DNA from: JBBQKF01 sp964549475
Lineage (GTDB): Bacteria > Bacillota > Clostridia > Saccharofermentanales > UBA5734
Direction of reading: 5' to 3'
Length of the DNA: 13,614 nucleotides
Assembly (NCBI GenBank): GCA_964549475.1
Contig: CAZJXH010000085.1
Span: 1-13,614, forward strand
The translations under genes and the position numbers were made by a program. Numbering within the stretch: position 1 is the stretch's first letter; each line of letters begins with the position of its first letter. This document shows positions 1-7,271 of this stretch, piece by piece. Under the pieces are notes generated by a model. That model saw only the letters and a program-made list of their open reading frames with translations. It had not been told where the DNA came from and made no database searches.

Positions 1-432
1 CATTCCGGACACAATTGTTGAAAAAGAAATGAAAAGACCCAGAAGGGAGAAATAGAGAAACCCGTATCCCTTGACTCTCTTTGATGTCCTGGTATCTAGA
101 ACAGAGTCGACGGTGATAAAGTCACCCGGGCTCGGGATCCACCTTTTTTGATGAAAGTCGATGCTGACCTGGATCATTTTATCATATGCATAAGATAATT
201 TCCTGGAAGATGCTTCGAAAATTTCGCTGATAAGCGGCAGATTTTCGATATGACAGCCCTGGTGCTGCCGGATGGAATCCTCAATGCCGTATAAATCATA
301 CTGCAAATGCCGGATGCGTATTCTGGTCAGAATCAGTTGAATTGCCATCCAAATGAAATAGAGAGAGGTGGCGGCAAGCACGACGGTGTAAAATTCGAAA
401 GGAAGAGCGGCGATTATATTTTCTATGATCAT
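1..432 (-). CDS. Membrane protein, C-terminally cut by the window edge; possible MotA/TolQ/ExbB-like
   Basis: An open frame of 144 codons runs off the left edge. It starts at ATG 430-432 (minus strand), preceded five bases upstream by a good GGGAGG ribosome binding site (438-443), so the start is well supported. The N-terminus is hydrophobic (about residues 8-36, a membrane segment), followed by a roughly 80-residue polar, helical-looking stretch and a second membrane segment beginning near residue 122. The second hydrophobic segment comes after an F-x-x-x-x-S-V-L-D-type stretch and has a small/Gly-rich face. This layout recalls MotA/TolQ/ExbB-like proton-channel proteins, including ZorA-type ones, but the resemblance is weak and the diagnostic C-terminal helices lie outside the window. 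It lies 89 bp downstream of the polyprenyl synthase gene on the same strand and appears to have its own -10 box. Product otherwise unknown. Confidence 0.7.
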   Translation of the reverse strand, partial: MIIENIIAALPFEFYTVVLAATSLYFIWMAIQLILTRIRIRHLQYDLYGIEDSIRQHQGCHIENLPLISEIFEASSRKLSYAYDKMIQVSIDFHQKRWIPSPGDFITVDSVLDTRTSKRVKGYGFLYFSLLGLFISFSTIVSGM

Positions 433-474
433 AATATCCTCCCAAAATAAAAATAAAAACAAGTATCACAAATT

Positions 475-480
475 ATTATA
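475..480 (-). promoter_or_regulatory. Probable -10 box for the leftmost gene
   Basis: On the minus strand this reads TATAAT, 42 bases upstream of the ATG at 432. No good -35 hexamer is seen at 17 bp, so this is a tentative promoter. It would let the leftmost gene be expressed independently of the polyprenyl synthase gene upstream. Confidence 0.35.
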
Positions 481-521
481 GCAAGTTTAGTAAACCGTGA
501 TGTTACAATACGAATACTTTT

Positions 522-1511
522 CTATAAAACAGAAGCAAATACTTTTTTTGTTATTCGGGCGATTTCATCCGAAGCTTCTCCTTGCGGCAGGAGGCTCAAA
601 TCTGAAAAACACCGCTTGACATAACGCTGACACTCTTTCTTGGCAAGAGTGGCTCCTTCCTGCAAAACCGATTCATCCCGGATCTGTGCAAGAGCGGCAC
701 GGGTGGGGTGATGGAGGAACGAACGGACTATGGCGCGAAAATCCTTTGACTCCTTACAAGCCAGTAAAACCGGCAAAGTGATGATTCCTTCATTCAAATC
801 GTTCTTGACAGGCTTCCCGGCAATTTCGAGAGTGGATTCCACATCGATCAGATCATCGATAATCTGGAATGCCATGCCGAAATTCTCCCCGAAATCCTTT
901 GCTGCCGTGACTTGCGGATCCGGGAGCTCTGCGATTTTCGCCCCTGCGACGCAGGACGCGATAAACATGGATGCGGTTTTGCCTTTGATCCTGGAATAAT
1001 AGGTGGAGATGCTCGGAATGGCTCCTCTGCCGTAGTACTGGCTCAATTCTCCGTCACAGACGCCTTCCATTGACTGGGCGAGCATATGGAGAAGATCGCT
1101 TTGGACCGATGTCTCGTCATTGGTCCGGGAAAGCAGCTGAAGGGATTTTACTAGCATCCAGTCGCCGGTATATACAGCAGTGTGGATTCCATGCTTTGCA
1201 AATGTCGTATCGATTCCCCGGCGCTGCATGGCGTTGTCGATGGTGTCATCATGAATCAGTGTAGCCATGTGCATGGTTTCGATCGCAGCCGCAGTCAGAA
1301 GCGTCTGTTTTGAATGGTAGGAACTCCCAAGCATCGCAAATAAAATGGTGAATAATGGCCGAAGACGCTTGCCTCCGCTTTTCAAAAGGCGGATCGCTTC
1401 CTTGGAAACATAAGGATTCCCCTTGGAGAGCTCCTCCCACAATAAATTCTCTAGCGCATTCAATTCTTTTTCGACTTTGGGAGACAGATCGGTAGTCTGT
1501 GTTAAAATCAT
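522..1511 (-). CDS. Polyprenyl (probably heptaprenyl-type, long-chain) diphosphate synthase
   Basis: This 329-residue protein is a trans-prenyltransferase that elongates allylic diphosphates with isopentenyl diphosphate to make the long prenyl chain used for menaquinone or similar lipids. Family signatures are all present: GGKRLRP (46-52), the first aspartate-rich motif DDTID (88-92) followed by RRG (97-99), KGKT (176-179), the second aspartate-rich motif DDLID (219-223) and KPVKND (233-238). The residue five before the first motif is Ala83. A small residue there is generally associated with long-chain products, whereas farnesyl or geranylgeranyl synthases tend to have bulkier ones. Length fits HepT/IspB-like enzymes (about 320-350). 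If it is HepT, the small HepS partner is not in this window. The ATG is preceded by GGAGGG (1515-1520) and a good promoter. The exact chain length cannot be told from sequence alone. Confidence 0.93.
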   Translation of the reverse strand: MILTQTTDLSPKVEKELNALENLLWEELSKGNPYVSKEAIRLLKSGGKRLRPLFTILFAMLGSSYHSKQTLLTAAAIETMHMATLIHDDTIDNAMQRRGIDTTFAKHGIHTAVYTGDWMLVKSLQLLSRTNDETSVQSDLLHMLAQSMEGVCDGELSQYYGRGAIPSISTYYSRIKGKTASMFIASCVAGAKIAELPDPQVTAAKDFGENFGMAFQIIDDLIDVESTLEIAGKPVKNDLNEGIITLPVLLACKESKDFRAIVRSFLHHPTRAALAQIRDESVLQEGATLAKKECQRYVKRCFSDLSLLPQGEASDEIARITKKVFASVL

Positions 1512-1542
1512 TTGCCCTCCATATCACCATTTCAGTATCTCT

Positions 1543-1571
1543 ATTATATTTTATGAAACCGTAAATGTAAA
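1543..1571 (-). promoter_or_regulatory. Sigma-A-type promoter of the polyprenyl synthase gene
   Basis: On the minus strand the segment reads TTTACA (1566-1571), a 17-bp spacer, then TATAAT (1543-1548). That is five of six matches at -35 and six of six at -10 with ideal spacing, 31 bases upstream of the ATG at 1511. It is the best-matching promoter in the window. Confidence 0.6.
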
Positions 1572-1601
1572 ATAATATGTATGCAATTATCAGAATGTTT
1601 T

Positions 1602-1630
1602 TTTATATTTCGAGTTTTTTATTATATAAT
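1602..1630 (+). promoter_or_regulatory. Probable promoter of the aminopeptidase P gene
   Basis: A perfect TATAAT lies at 1625-1630, with a weak -35 candidate TTTATA (1602-1607) at 17 bp. It is 41 bases upstream of the ATG at 1672 and back to back with the minus-strand promoter at 1543-1571. Confidence 0.45.
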
Positions 1631-1671
1631 AGAGTCGAAACCTTGGATACTTGTTATTTGTGGAGGGAAAA

Positions 1672-2916
1672 ATGGGAAAAAGACAGATTTATTTGGAAAC
1701 AAGCTTTTTAATAAATAATCGAAACCGGTTTTTTGAGAAATTGCCGGATCAGACCCTGGCGGTTCTTTTTTGCGGCACCGCTCAGCGAAAAACGGCCGAT
1801 CAGTATTATCCTTTCGAAGCGAATCACAATTTCTTTTATTTGACAGGCATTGAACAGGAGGGATCCGTCCTTGTCATTGAGAAAAAAGACGGCAGGATCA
1901 TCAAACTGGTCTTATGCATCCGTACTTACGATGCGTATGCGGAACGATGGTACGGCACCCGTATCACCCGCGACGAAGCCTCGAAGATCTCTGGAATTTA
2001 TGATATTTCCTATTCGGAAGGCCTGGACGGAATGATCAAAAACCTGCTGGATGGATGGGAAGGAACGGTTTCCATCGATAAAGAGGCGATTTCCGGATCG
2101 GATGTCTGGTTTTCAAATTATCTAGAGGATTATTTTCCGGATATTGAAGTGAATAATGTTTTTCCGATTTTTTCAGAACTGCGAAGAATTAAAGACGCCT
2201 ATGAAGTTTCTTTGATAAAAAAAGCGATTGAGGCGACCGGAGCGGGCATTCTTCAAATTTATAAAACCGCAAAAGCCGGCATGGCAGAATACGAGCTTGC
2301 GGCGGAATATTCGCATACTCTGGCCAAAATGGGACTGGGAGAACCTTCTTTTGAATCGATTGTCGCAACTGGTAAAAATTTCAACTACCTGCACTATCCG
2401 CAATTGGACTCCATCCTCCAAAAAGGGGATATGGTTCTGATGGACCTGGGGGCTTCTTACGGCGGCTTGAGTTCCGATATCTCACGGGCATTTCCGATCG
2501 ATGGGAAATTCACGGACCGGCAGCGCGCCATTTATCAGATTGTGCGGGCATGCCAGGACAAGGCTTTTGCAATGATCAGGCCGAAAGCCTATATCAATGA
2601 TATCAATGCCGCCTGCAGGGAAATTGCTGCCGAAGGGCTGTCCGCTCTTGGAATCAACATCCCGCAGGATGAGGAAGACCGGTATTACTGGCATAATGTA
2701 TCCCACCATCTGGGATTCGATGTTCATGATATCTGTGGCCGTGATGTGATGCTTGAGGAAGGAATGGTTCTGACGGTGGAACCCGGCGTCTATGTTCCGG
2801 AATGGAACGTCGGTCTTCGCATCGAGGACGATGTCTGGATCACTGCGCAAGGCTGTGAGATATTGTCGGACTGCATTCCCCGGGAAGCGGATGAGATCGA
2901 AGCGCTTTTATCCTGA
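1672..2916 (+). CDS. pepP: Xaa-Pro aminopeptidase (aminopeptidase P, M24B family)
   Basis: A 414-residue cytoplasmic metallopeptidase that removes the N-terminal residue when proline is second. The N-terminal half (about 1-165) is an AMP_N/creatinase-like domain and the C-terminal half (about 175-410) is the pita-bread M24 fold. The five dinuclear-metal ligands can be placed: Asp258, Asp269, His345 (in SHHLG), Glu370 (in TVEPG) and Glu385 (in RIEDD). The histidines expected of aminopeptidase P rather than methionine aminopeptidase are also present: His241 (LHYPQ), His341 and His352 (VHD). The ATG at 1672 is chosen because GGAGGG (1662-1667) sits just before it. An in-frame TTG at 1651 would add seven residues but has no such site. 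The gene appears monocistronic, ending at a hairpin terminator. Confidence 0.95.
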   Translation: MGKRQIYLETSFLINNRNRFFEKLPDQTLAVLFCGTAQRKTADQYYPFEANHNFFYLTGIEQEGSVLVIEKKDGRIIKLVLCIRTYDAYAERWYGTRITRDEASKISGIYDISYSEGLDGMIKNLLDGWEGTVSIDKEAISGSDVWFSNYLEDYFPDIEVNNVFPIFSELRRIKDAYEVSLIKKAIEATGAGILQIYKTAKAGMAEYELAAEYSHTLAKMGLGEPSFESIVATGKNFNYLHYPQLDSILQKGDMVLMDLGASYGGLSSDISRAFPIDGKFTDRQRAIYQIVRACQDKAFAMIRPKAYINDINAACREIAAEGLSALGINIPQDEEDRYYWHNVSHHLGFDVHDICGRDVMLEEGMVLTVEPGVYVPEWNVGLRIEDDVWITAQGCEILSDCIPREADEIEALLS

Positions 2917-2960
2917 CCCAGGCGATTTCAGACCGGCTATAGGATTTTGAATAAACACAG

Positions 2961-2982
2961 AAGGACGGGTCCCCGTCCTTTT
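2961..2982 (+). terminator. Rho-independent terminator after the aminopeptidase gene
   Basis: A perfect 8-bp stem (AAGGACGG / CCGTCCTT) with a four-base loop is followed by a short T run on the plus strand, 44 bp after the aminopeptidase stop codon. Confidence 0.7.
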
Positions 2983-3018
2983 AAAAAGACCGGACTTGTC
3001 AAAAACAAGGCCGGTCTT
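2983..3018 (-). terminator. Rho-independent terminator after the PfkB kinase gene
   Basis: On the minus strand a long hairpin (AAGACCGG, one mismatch, then CTTGT, a five-base loop, and the complementary arm; stem spans 2986-3018) runs into five T residues. It lies 46 bp beyond the kinase stop codon. Together with the hairpin at 2961-2982 it separates the two convergent genes. Confidence 0.7.
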
Positions 3019-3064
3019 CGGTGAATATTATTCTTGGAAATACGGATTATCCTGGAAAGATGAA

Positions 3065-4030
3065 TTATAGATAATGCGGTTCGGTTTCCTCTTTTTCGTA
3101 TTCTTCCATGAATCGAAGAATATCCGCTTCCGGCTTGATTCCTGTGGAAGCACCTTTTGCCATGATGCAATGGGTTCCGACCGCATTGGCGAAACGACCG
3201 CATTCCGCCAAGGATTTCCCGGCGACAAGAGCAGATAGGAATCCGGAACAGAAGGCATCGCCGGCGCCTGTTGTATCAACTGCCTTGATCCGCGTATAAG
3301 TTGAAAGAATGTACTTCTCTCCGGTTTTTGTTTTAATGAAACAGCCTTCTTTTCCTAATTTGATCACGACGGTATGGGGACCCATCGCAAGGAAAGCGTC
3401 GGCAATCTCTTCAGGCTGGGTCTTGCCGGACAACTCGACAGCTTCTTCATAACTGGGCAGAAAATAATCAATGTACGGCATGCAGGGAGCAAGGATGCTC
3501 ATCCAGCGGCCTTTGGAGTCCCATGCGGTATCAAGGGCGGTCACTTTGCCCATTTCCTTGCACTTTTTCAGGAATTTCGCACATTCCTTGCCGTCGAATT
3601 TCGGCATCAGCATTGTTCCGGCAACGAAGATCAGATTTGCTTCCTTCACCACATCATATGGGATGTCGGATTCAACCAGTGTGCCATTTGATCCGACGGA
3701 ATGGATGAAAGAGCGTTCTCCATCCGGTGTGACAATGACAAGGGATGCGGATGTCGCTCCGTTTGGATCGATGACAAGACCTTTTGTCTCGACGCCTTTT
3801 TCTTCAAGGGCGTTTTTCATAAACATTCCGAATCCGTCCTTGCCGATCTTGCCGATGATTGCAACCTTTCTGCCGATAATCGACATATCGATCGCAGCGC
3901 TGGATGCGCATCCTCCGGTGTAAAGTCCGAGGGTGTCAACCAGCTCCAGTTTTCCTTTTGCGGGAATTTTCTCGACGGGTTTTGCGATGGCGTCTGCTAC
4001 CAGAATTCCAACACATGCAATGTCAATCAT
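3065..4030 (-). CDS. PfkB-family carbohydrate kinase (ribokinase superfamily), substrate unknown
   Basis: A 321-residue ATP-dependent sugar kinase. Visible family features are the substrate-side glycine motif GGCASSAA (39-46), the IGKIGKDGFG stretch (59-68) of PfkB signature 1, and the C-terminal signature DTTGAGDAF (252-260) with catalytic base Asp258 and its anion-hole glycines. The mid-protein N-x-x-E motif reads SYEE, with Ser193 in place of Asn and Glu196 kept. This is an unusual substitution but does not by itself argue for inactivity. The start is set by AAGAGGT (4037-4043) six bases from the ATG. It lies 153 bp downstream of the mannitol-1-phosphate dehydrogenase-type gene on the same strand, so the two may be co-transcribed. 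A fructokinase-like or related role is possible but unproven. Confidence 0.9.
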   Translation of the reverse strand: MIDIACVGILVADAIAKPVEKIPAKGKLELVDTLGLYTGGCASSAAIDMSIIGRKVAIIGKIGKDGFGMFMKNALEEKGVETKGLVIDPNGATSASLVIVTPDGERSFIHSVGSNGTLVESDIPYDVVKEANLIFVAGTMLMPKFDGKECAKFLKKCKEMGKVTALDTAWDSKGRWMSILAPCMPYIDYFLPSYEEAVELSGKTQPEEIADAFLAMGPHTVVIKLGKEGCFIKTKTGEKYILSTYTRIKAVDTTGAGDAFCSGFLSALVAGKSLAECGRFANAVGTHCIMAKGASTGIKPEADILRFMEEYEKEETEPHYL

Positions 4031-4052
4031 TTTTTTACCTCTTTTCTTTCAG

Positions 4053-4149
4053 TTCATACAAAATTTTTACAATTCATTCCAAATTCTTGCGGTTCATTCC
4101 AAATTTTACAATTCTTACCGAATTTCTCAATTCATACCGGTCATTTCAA
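4053..4149. repeat. Imperfect tandem repeat, five 19-20-bp units
   Basis: Five head-to-tail units (4053-4072, 4073-4092, 4093-4111, 4112-4130, 4131-4149) follow the consensus TTCATTCCAAATTTTACAA. Each opens with TTC(A/T)T. The array fills most of the gap between the dehydrogenase and kinase genes and ends about 10 bp before the kinase ribosome binding site. It could be a slippage product or a set of protein-binding sites. Confidence 0.8.
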
Positions 4150-4183
4150 TATTGTCATTCGAAAATATCCGGGCTATAAATCA

Positions 4184-5425
4184 TCAAATGACATTCCGGG
4201 CTTTCAGCCCCTTTGCCTGATGCTCTTCCGCCAGAGACAGGAGAGCGGAATAATCTCTGGTGTCTTTCAACAGATTGTAATAGGAGACAATCAAGGGATA
4301 GGACGGACTGGAAGTTGGAATACCACAGACTCGGGTCAGGACCGCATCCAATCCGCCTTCTTTAAATATGGCAAGAACCTCGTCTGTTCCGGGGTCTTCG
4401 GGACAACGAAAAAACAGGGCGGAAGCGATTCCGATCGAGGTGTAAATAGGAATAATGCCTTGCTCCTCACAATTTTTGACCGCGCCGGCAAACCGGTCTT
4501 CGGATGAAAGCTTGCGTTTGGTGTCTTTGCCTACCCGCATCACCGTGTCCCCCAGTGAAACATTGGCAAACCGCAATTGCAGATCAGCGATATGATCCAG
4601 CAAAGGTTCGATCGCTATCCCGAAACGCTTCGCAAGAGCCATGGCAGATTCCTGCATTGCACGCTGCACAATCAATTTAACCGTTGGATCCGCGATGGAC
4701 TGCCAGATATATTCACAATTTTTCAAATTGCCCAGATATGCTGTCAAGGCATGGCCCATGTTATGGACATACAGCTTGCGCTTGATATAAAGTTCGAACG
4801 GCGCATAGGGAAAAAGATGCGGGATATCCGGAATCGCTCCTTTAAAAGCATTCTTATCGACCGGAAGCTCACAATAGCTTTCGACATAGACACGAAGCGG
4901 GTTCTCCTTCTTTTGTTCGGCTGTCATGACCGGCACCATTCTTCCGATGGATGCTTCCACGAGCCCGATACTCTGCTCGAAAAATGTCTTTTCCTCTTCA
5001 TTGAACTGCTCCAAAAGCAGGCGATGCAGTAATTTGTCCGCATCGATCAGGTTTTCACAGATAATAATGTTCAGAGGTGCTCTGTTGTTTATAAGCAGGC
5101 GCTTCTTGATTCCTCTTGCGATCAAAGGGACGATCCGCGGCAGAATATTCACTCCGATCGCCGTTGCCATGGCATCTGCATTTGCAATCGCATTGATTAC
5201 CGCTTCCTGGTCCATTCCATTGATTCCCTTGACATTTTCAACCCAGACATCAACAGGCGCCTGTTTTGAGACAACGGTCACCGGATAGCGCCCTTCGCGG
5301 TTCAGCGCGTCGATGATTTCCATGTTGACATCAATAAAAGATACCTCGTACCCGGCCTGCGAAAAAAGCTGGCCGATGAATCCGCGGCCGATATTTCCCG
5401 CACCGTATTGTATAAATTTTTTCAT
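4184..5425 (-). CDS. mtlD: Mannitol-1-phosphate 5-dehydrogenase-type polyol phosphate dehydrogenase
   Basis: A 413-residue NAD-dependent dehydrogenase of the long-chain mannitol dehydrogenase family. Its short length favours MtlD (mannitol 1-phosphate to fructose 6-phosphate) over the ~480-residue free-polyol or uronate enzymes. It carries the N-terminal Rossmann motif GAGNIGRG (8-15), a PLNIIICENL stretch (117-126), and the catalytic K-x4-N-x2-H pattern: Lys217, Asn222, His225. It is about 30 residues longer at the C-terminus than E. coli MtlD as I remember it. The ATG at 5425 is chosen because GGAAGGG (5432-5438) lies six bases upstream. An ATG five codons earlier (5440) overlaps that site and is less likely. 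The PfkB kinase lies downstream and a ROK regulator is divergent, but no mannitol PTS is in view, so substrate identity is inferred. Confidence 0.85.
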   Translation of the reverse strand: MKKFIQYGAGNIGRGFIGQLFSQAGYEVSFIDVNMEIIDALNREGRYPVTVVSKQAPVDVWVENVKGINGMDQEAVINAIANADAMATAIGVNILPRIVPLIARGIKKRLLINNRAPLNIIICENLIDADKLLHRLLLEQFNEEEKTFFEQSIGLVEASIGRMVPVMTAEQKKENPLRVYVESYCELPVDKNAFKGAIPDIPHLFPYAPFELYIKRKLYVHNMGHALTAYLGNLKNCEYIWQSIADPTVKLIVQRAMQESAMALAKRFGIAIEPLLDHIADLQLRFANVSLGDTVMRVGKDTKRKLSSEDRFAGAVKNCEEQGIIPIYTSIGIASALFFRCPEDPGTDEVLAIFKEGGLDAVLTRVCGIPTSSPSYPLIVSYYNLLKDTRDYSALLSLAEEHQAKGLKARNVI

Positions 5426-5454
5426 ATAAATCCCTTCCATCCATCCTATTCATT

Positions 5455-5468
5455 TTAACAGGCGTTAA
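5455..5468. promoter_or_regulatory. Small inverted repeat in the dehydrogenase leader
   Basis: TTAAC, four bases, GTTAA. It sits between the putative -10 box (5484-5489) and the dehydrogenase start, where a repressor could act. It is short, so it could be chance. Confidence 0.25.
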
Positions 5469-5483
5469 CCTTGTCATAGCCTT

Positions 5484-5489
5484 ATTATA
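5484..5489 (-). promoter_or_regulatory. Probable -10 box of the dehydrogenase gene
   Basis: Reads TATAAT on the minus strand, 58 bases upstream of the ATG at 5425. The -35 region 17 bp further upstream (TATTTT) is poor. Confidence 0.4.
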
Positions 5490-5595
5490 TAATATTTTCG
5501 CATAAAAAAATAAGCTTTATCCACAATACTTTTCATGACTTTCCATTATTATTCCTTATTATTCCTTCATGACAGAAATACTTGCAACAAAAGAG

Positions 5596-5631
5596 CTATA
5601 ATAGTAAAATGATTTTACAAATATATTATAG
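5596..5631. promoter_or_regulatory. Nested palindrome overlapping a TATAAT box
   Basis: A perfect 15-bp palindrome, GTAAAAT-G-ATTTTAC (5604-5618), is flanked by a second pair of matching arms, CTATAATA (5596-5603) and TATTATAG (5624-5631). The left outer arm contains TATAAT (5597-5602), a possible plus-strand -10 box. It lies in the long gap between the dehydrogenase and ROK genes, so it could be an operator-promoter, but no -35 box is clear. Confidence 0.4.
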
Positions 5632-5709
5632 TATGGAACCGGCAAGATTGCAATACAAAATCAATGGGGCTTGTAATATTAATAGTGCATTAATAGTGAA
5701 TGCAATATG

Positions 5710-5790
5710 TGTGCAATATGGGGACGGTTCTTGTGTTGCATAAGCGAAATAAAATAAAATGCAACACAAGAACCGTCCCCATATTGCACA
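5710..5790. repeat. REP-like perfect inverted repeat (GGGGACGGTTCT core)
   Basis: Two perfectly complementary 32-bp arms (5710-5741 and 5759-5790) surround a 17-bp A-rich loop. The arm core reads GGGGACGGTTCTTGTGTTGC. A further GTCCCCAT copy at 5798-5805 and a second GCAATATG just left of the element (5702-5709) suggest additional degenerate copies. Elements with a GGGGACGGTTCT core recur, as I recall, in many clostridial genomes near REP-associated tyrosine transposase (RAYT, IS200-like) genes. That makes this a likely non-autonomous REP/BIME element. No transposase gene is in the window. As RNA it would form a very stable hairpin. Confidence 0.85.
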
Positions 5791-5920
5791 ACCTGCTGTC
5801 CCCATGTTCCATTTCTTTCCGTAATCGATTGCCCTGCGCAAAGGATTGCAATATCTGGTTCTATGCGATATTATCTATAACAAGACCGTTATGAATGCAT
5901 GGTACGGTATAAATAAAAAA

Positions 5921-5960
5921 CATCGAAAAACATCGGAAAACATTGAAAGACATTGAAAGC
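5921..5960. repeat. Four tandem 10-bp units just upstream of the ROK gene
   Basis: CATCGAAAAA, CATCGGAAAA, CATTGAAAGA and CATTGAAAGC follow each other without gaps. The 10-bp period places equivalent bases on the same face of the helix. The last unit ends three bases before the AGGTGG ribosome binding site. It may be an autoregulatory operator or a slippage repeat. Confidence 0.7.
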
Positions 5961-5973
5961 ACAGGTGGTTGAA

Positions 5974-7170
5974 ATGCAGAAAAAAGGCAGAAACCTGCGA
6001 GATGTCAAAGCGGGAAATCAATTTTTAGTATTGAAATTGATCTGTACGGGTCAATGCAAATCAAGAATGGATATCAGCCGCAAAACAGGATTGACAAAGA
6101 TGACGGTTACCAACATCCTTCAACAGCTGCTGCAGGATAAACTGGTCTGTGAAGGTCCGGTATCAATGTCGACTTCCGTAGGAAGAAAACCGGTTTCCCT
6201 TTATGCAAGCGATCATGCCAAAAAAAGTGCCGGAGTTTATATTTCACGCGATGGAATTGTTATTTCCCTGATGTCTTTGAATGCAAAAATCCTAAAAAAG
6301 AAAGAAATTCCTATTATCCAGGAAGATACATCGGAAACACTCCTCCAAAAAATCATTTTCGGATTGGAATATATTTTCAAGGGGGAGAGCAAAAACCGGA
6401 TTTTGGGGATTGGAATCGCATGCATCGGGCCTTTGGACATCGAAAACGGAATATTATTATCTCCGACGGATTTCTATGGGATCGAGAATGTTTTGCTGAA
6501 ACAAACGATCGAAGAGGCGACATCTCTTCCGGTCATTATGAATAATGACATGAATGCGGCAGCACTGGCGGAACAGCTTTATGGAAAAGGCGTCGGTCTG
6601 GATCATTTCATTTATTTCGGGATCACTCACGGGGTCGGAGCCGGGATTGTCGCAAACGGCAAACTATATTCCGGAGCAAAGGGTTACGGAGGAGAAATCG
6701 GCCATGTAAGCATCCGGTATGACGGGCCTTTATGCTCCTGTGGAAACCGAGGATGTCTGGAAGTGTATGCCAGTATGCCTGTTTTTCTTAAAAAAACAAG
6801 GCAGGAAGCAAAAATACTGAACCATGAGGGGATTTCATCCATGAAGGATCTCCGCTTTTCCGATGTCGTCCGTCTGGCACAGAACGGAGATCTGTTTGCA
6901 TTGGAAAAAGTGGATGATTTGTGTTTTGTTGTCAGCACTGCACTGGTCAATGCGATCCATCTGCTCAATTCATCCGAGATCTTCATTGGACATGAGTCCG
7001 CGCAGGGCGGAGAGTGGTTTGCAAAAAAAATCGAAGAGCAATTGAATGCGCGGACCCTTTTTCACAAAAATGTCACGACAAAAGTACAGGTGTCGAAATT
7101 CGGAGAGCACAGTCCTGTTGTGGGAAGCGGTGTTTTGGTATTCGACCAGTATTTTCAGGGGAATCTGTAA
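5974..7170 (+). CDS. ROK-family transcriptional regulator (NagC/XylR type)
   Basis: A 398-residue sugar-responsive DNA-binding protein. The N-terminal ~70 residues form a MarR-like winged helix-turn-helix (recognition region around 29-55, SRMDISRKTGL-TKMTVTNIL). The remainder is a ROK kinase-fold domain with the N-N-D-x-N motif (190-194), GEIGH (240-244) and the zinc-binding C-x-C-G-x-x-G-C (Cys254, Cys256, Cys261, with His244). Presence of the helix-turn-helix marks it as a regulator rather than a free glucokinase. The ATG at 5974 has AGGTGG (5963-5968) five bases upstream. An in-frame TTG at 5953 would start inside the 10-bp repeat and is unlikely. It is divergent from the dehydrogenase/PfkB pair, which it probably represses. 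Its ligand is unknown. Confidence 0.92.
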   Translation: MQKKGRNLRDVKAGNQFLVLKLICTGQCKSRMDISRKTGLTKMTVTNILQQLLQDKLVCEGPVSMSTSVGRKPVSLYASDHAKKSAGVYISRDGIVISLMSLNAKILKKKEIPIIQEDTSETLLQKIIFGLEYIFKGESKNRILGIGIACIGPLDIENGILLSPTDFYGIENVLLKQTIEEATSLPVIMNNDMNAAALAEQLYGKGVGLDHFIYFGITHGVGAGIVANGKLYSGAKGYGGEIGHVSIRYDGPLCSCGNRGCLEVYASMPVFLKKTRQEAKILNHEGISSMKDLRFSDVVRLAQNGDLFALEKVDDLCFVVSTALVNAIHLLNSSEIFIGHESAQGGEWFAKKIEEQLNARTLFHKNVTTKVQVSKFGEHSPVVGSGVLVFDQYFQGNL

Positions 7171-7271
7171 AATCTTTAAAGACTATACGCTTGTGTCCCT
7201 GGAATGATTCACGTATTTACAAGAAATCGGCCCGAAATTTTCTTTCTGAAATAGTCTTCTTCTCATTTATA

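Larger units (their letters stand above)
5441..5973. other. Long intergenic region between divergent dehydrogenase and ROK genes
   Basis: No protein gene is supported here. Reading frames crossing it are low in quality and run through the inverted repeat. It holds the dehydrogenase -10 box, a TTAAC/GTTAA inverted repeat, a short direct repeat TTATTATTCC (about 5545-5566), the nested palindrome (5596-5631), the REP-like element (5710-5790) and the 10-bp tandem repeat (5921-5960) that abuts the ROK ribosome binding site. Confidence 0.75.

Noticed and set aside
4053..4149. CRISPR-like array
   Set aside because: The units are contiguous and diverged, with no spacers and no cas genes.
3701..4507. 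A 268-codon plus-strand reading frame across the kinase and dehydrogenase genes
   Set aside because: It is antisense to two well-supported genes and crosses the gap between them. It is Cys/Ser/Phe-rich with no family resemblance and no convincing ribosome binding site.
5626..5841. Reading frames on both strands through the GGGGACGG inverted repeat
   Set aside because: They arise because the two arms are complementary. They have no ribosome binding site and no recognisable protein.
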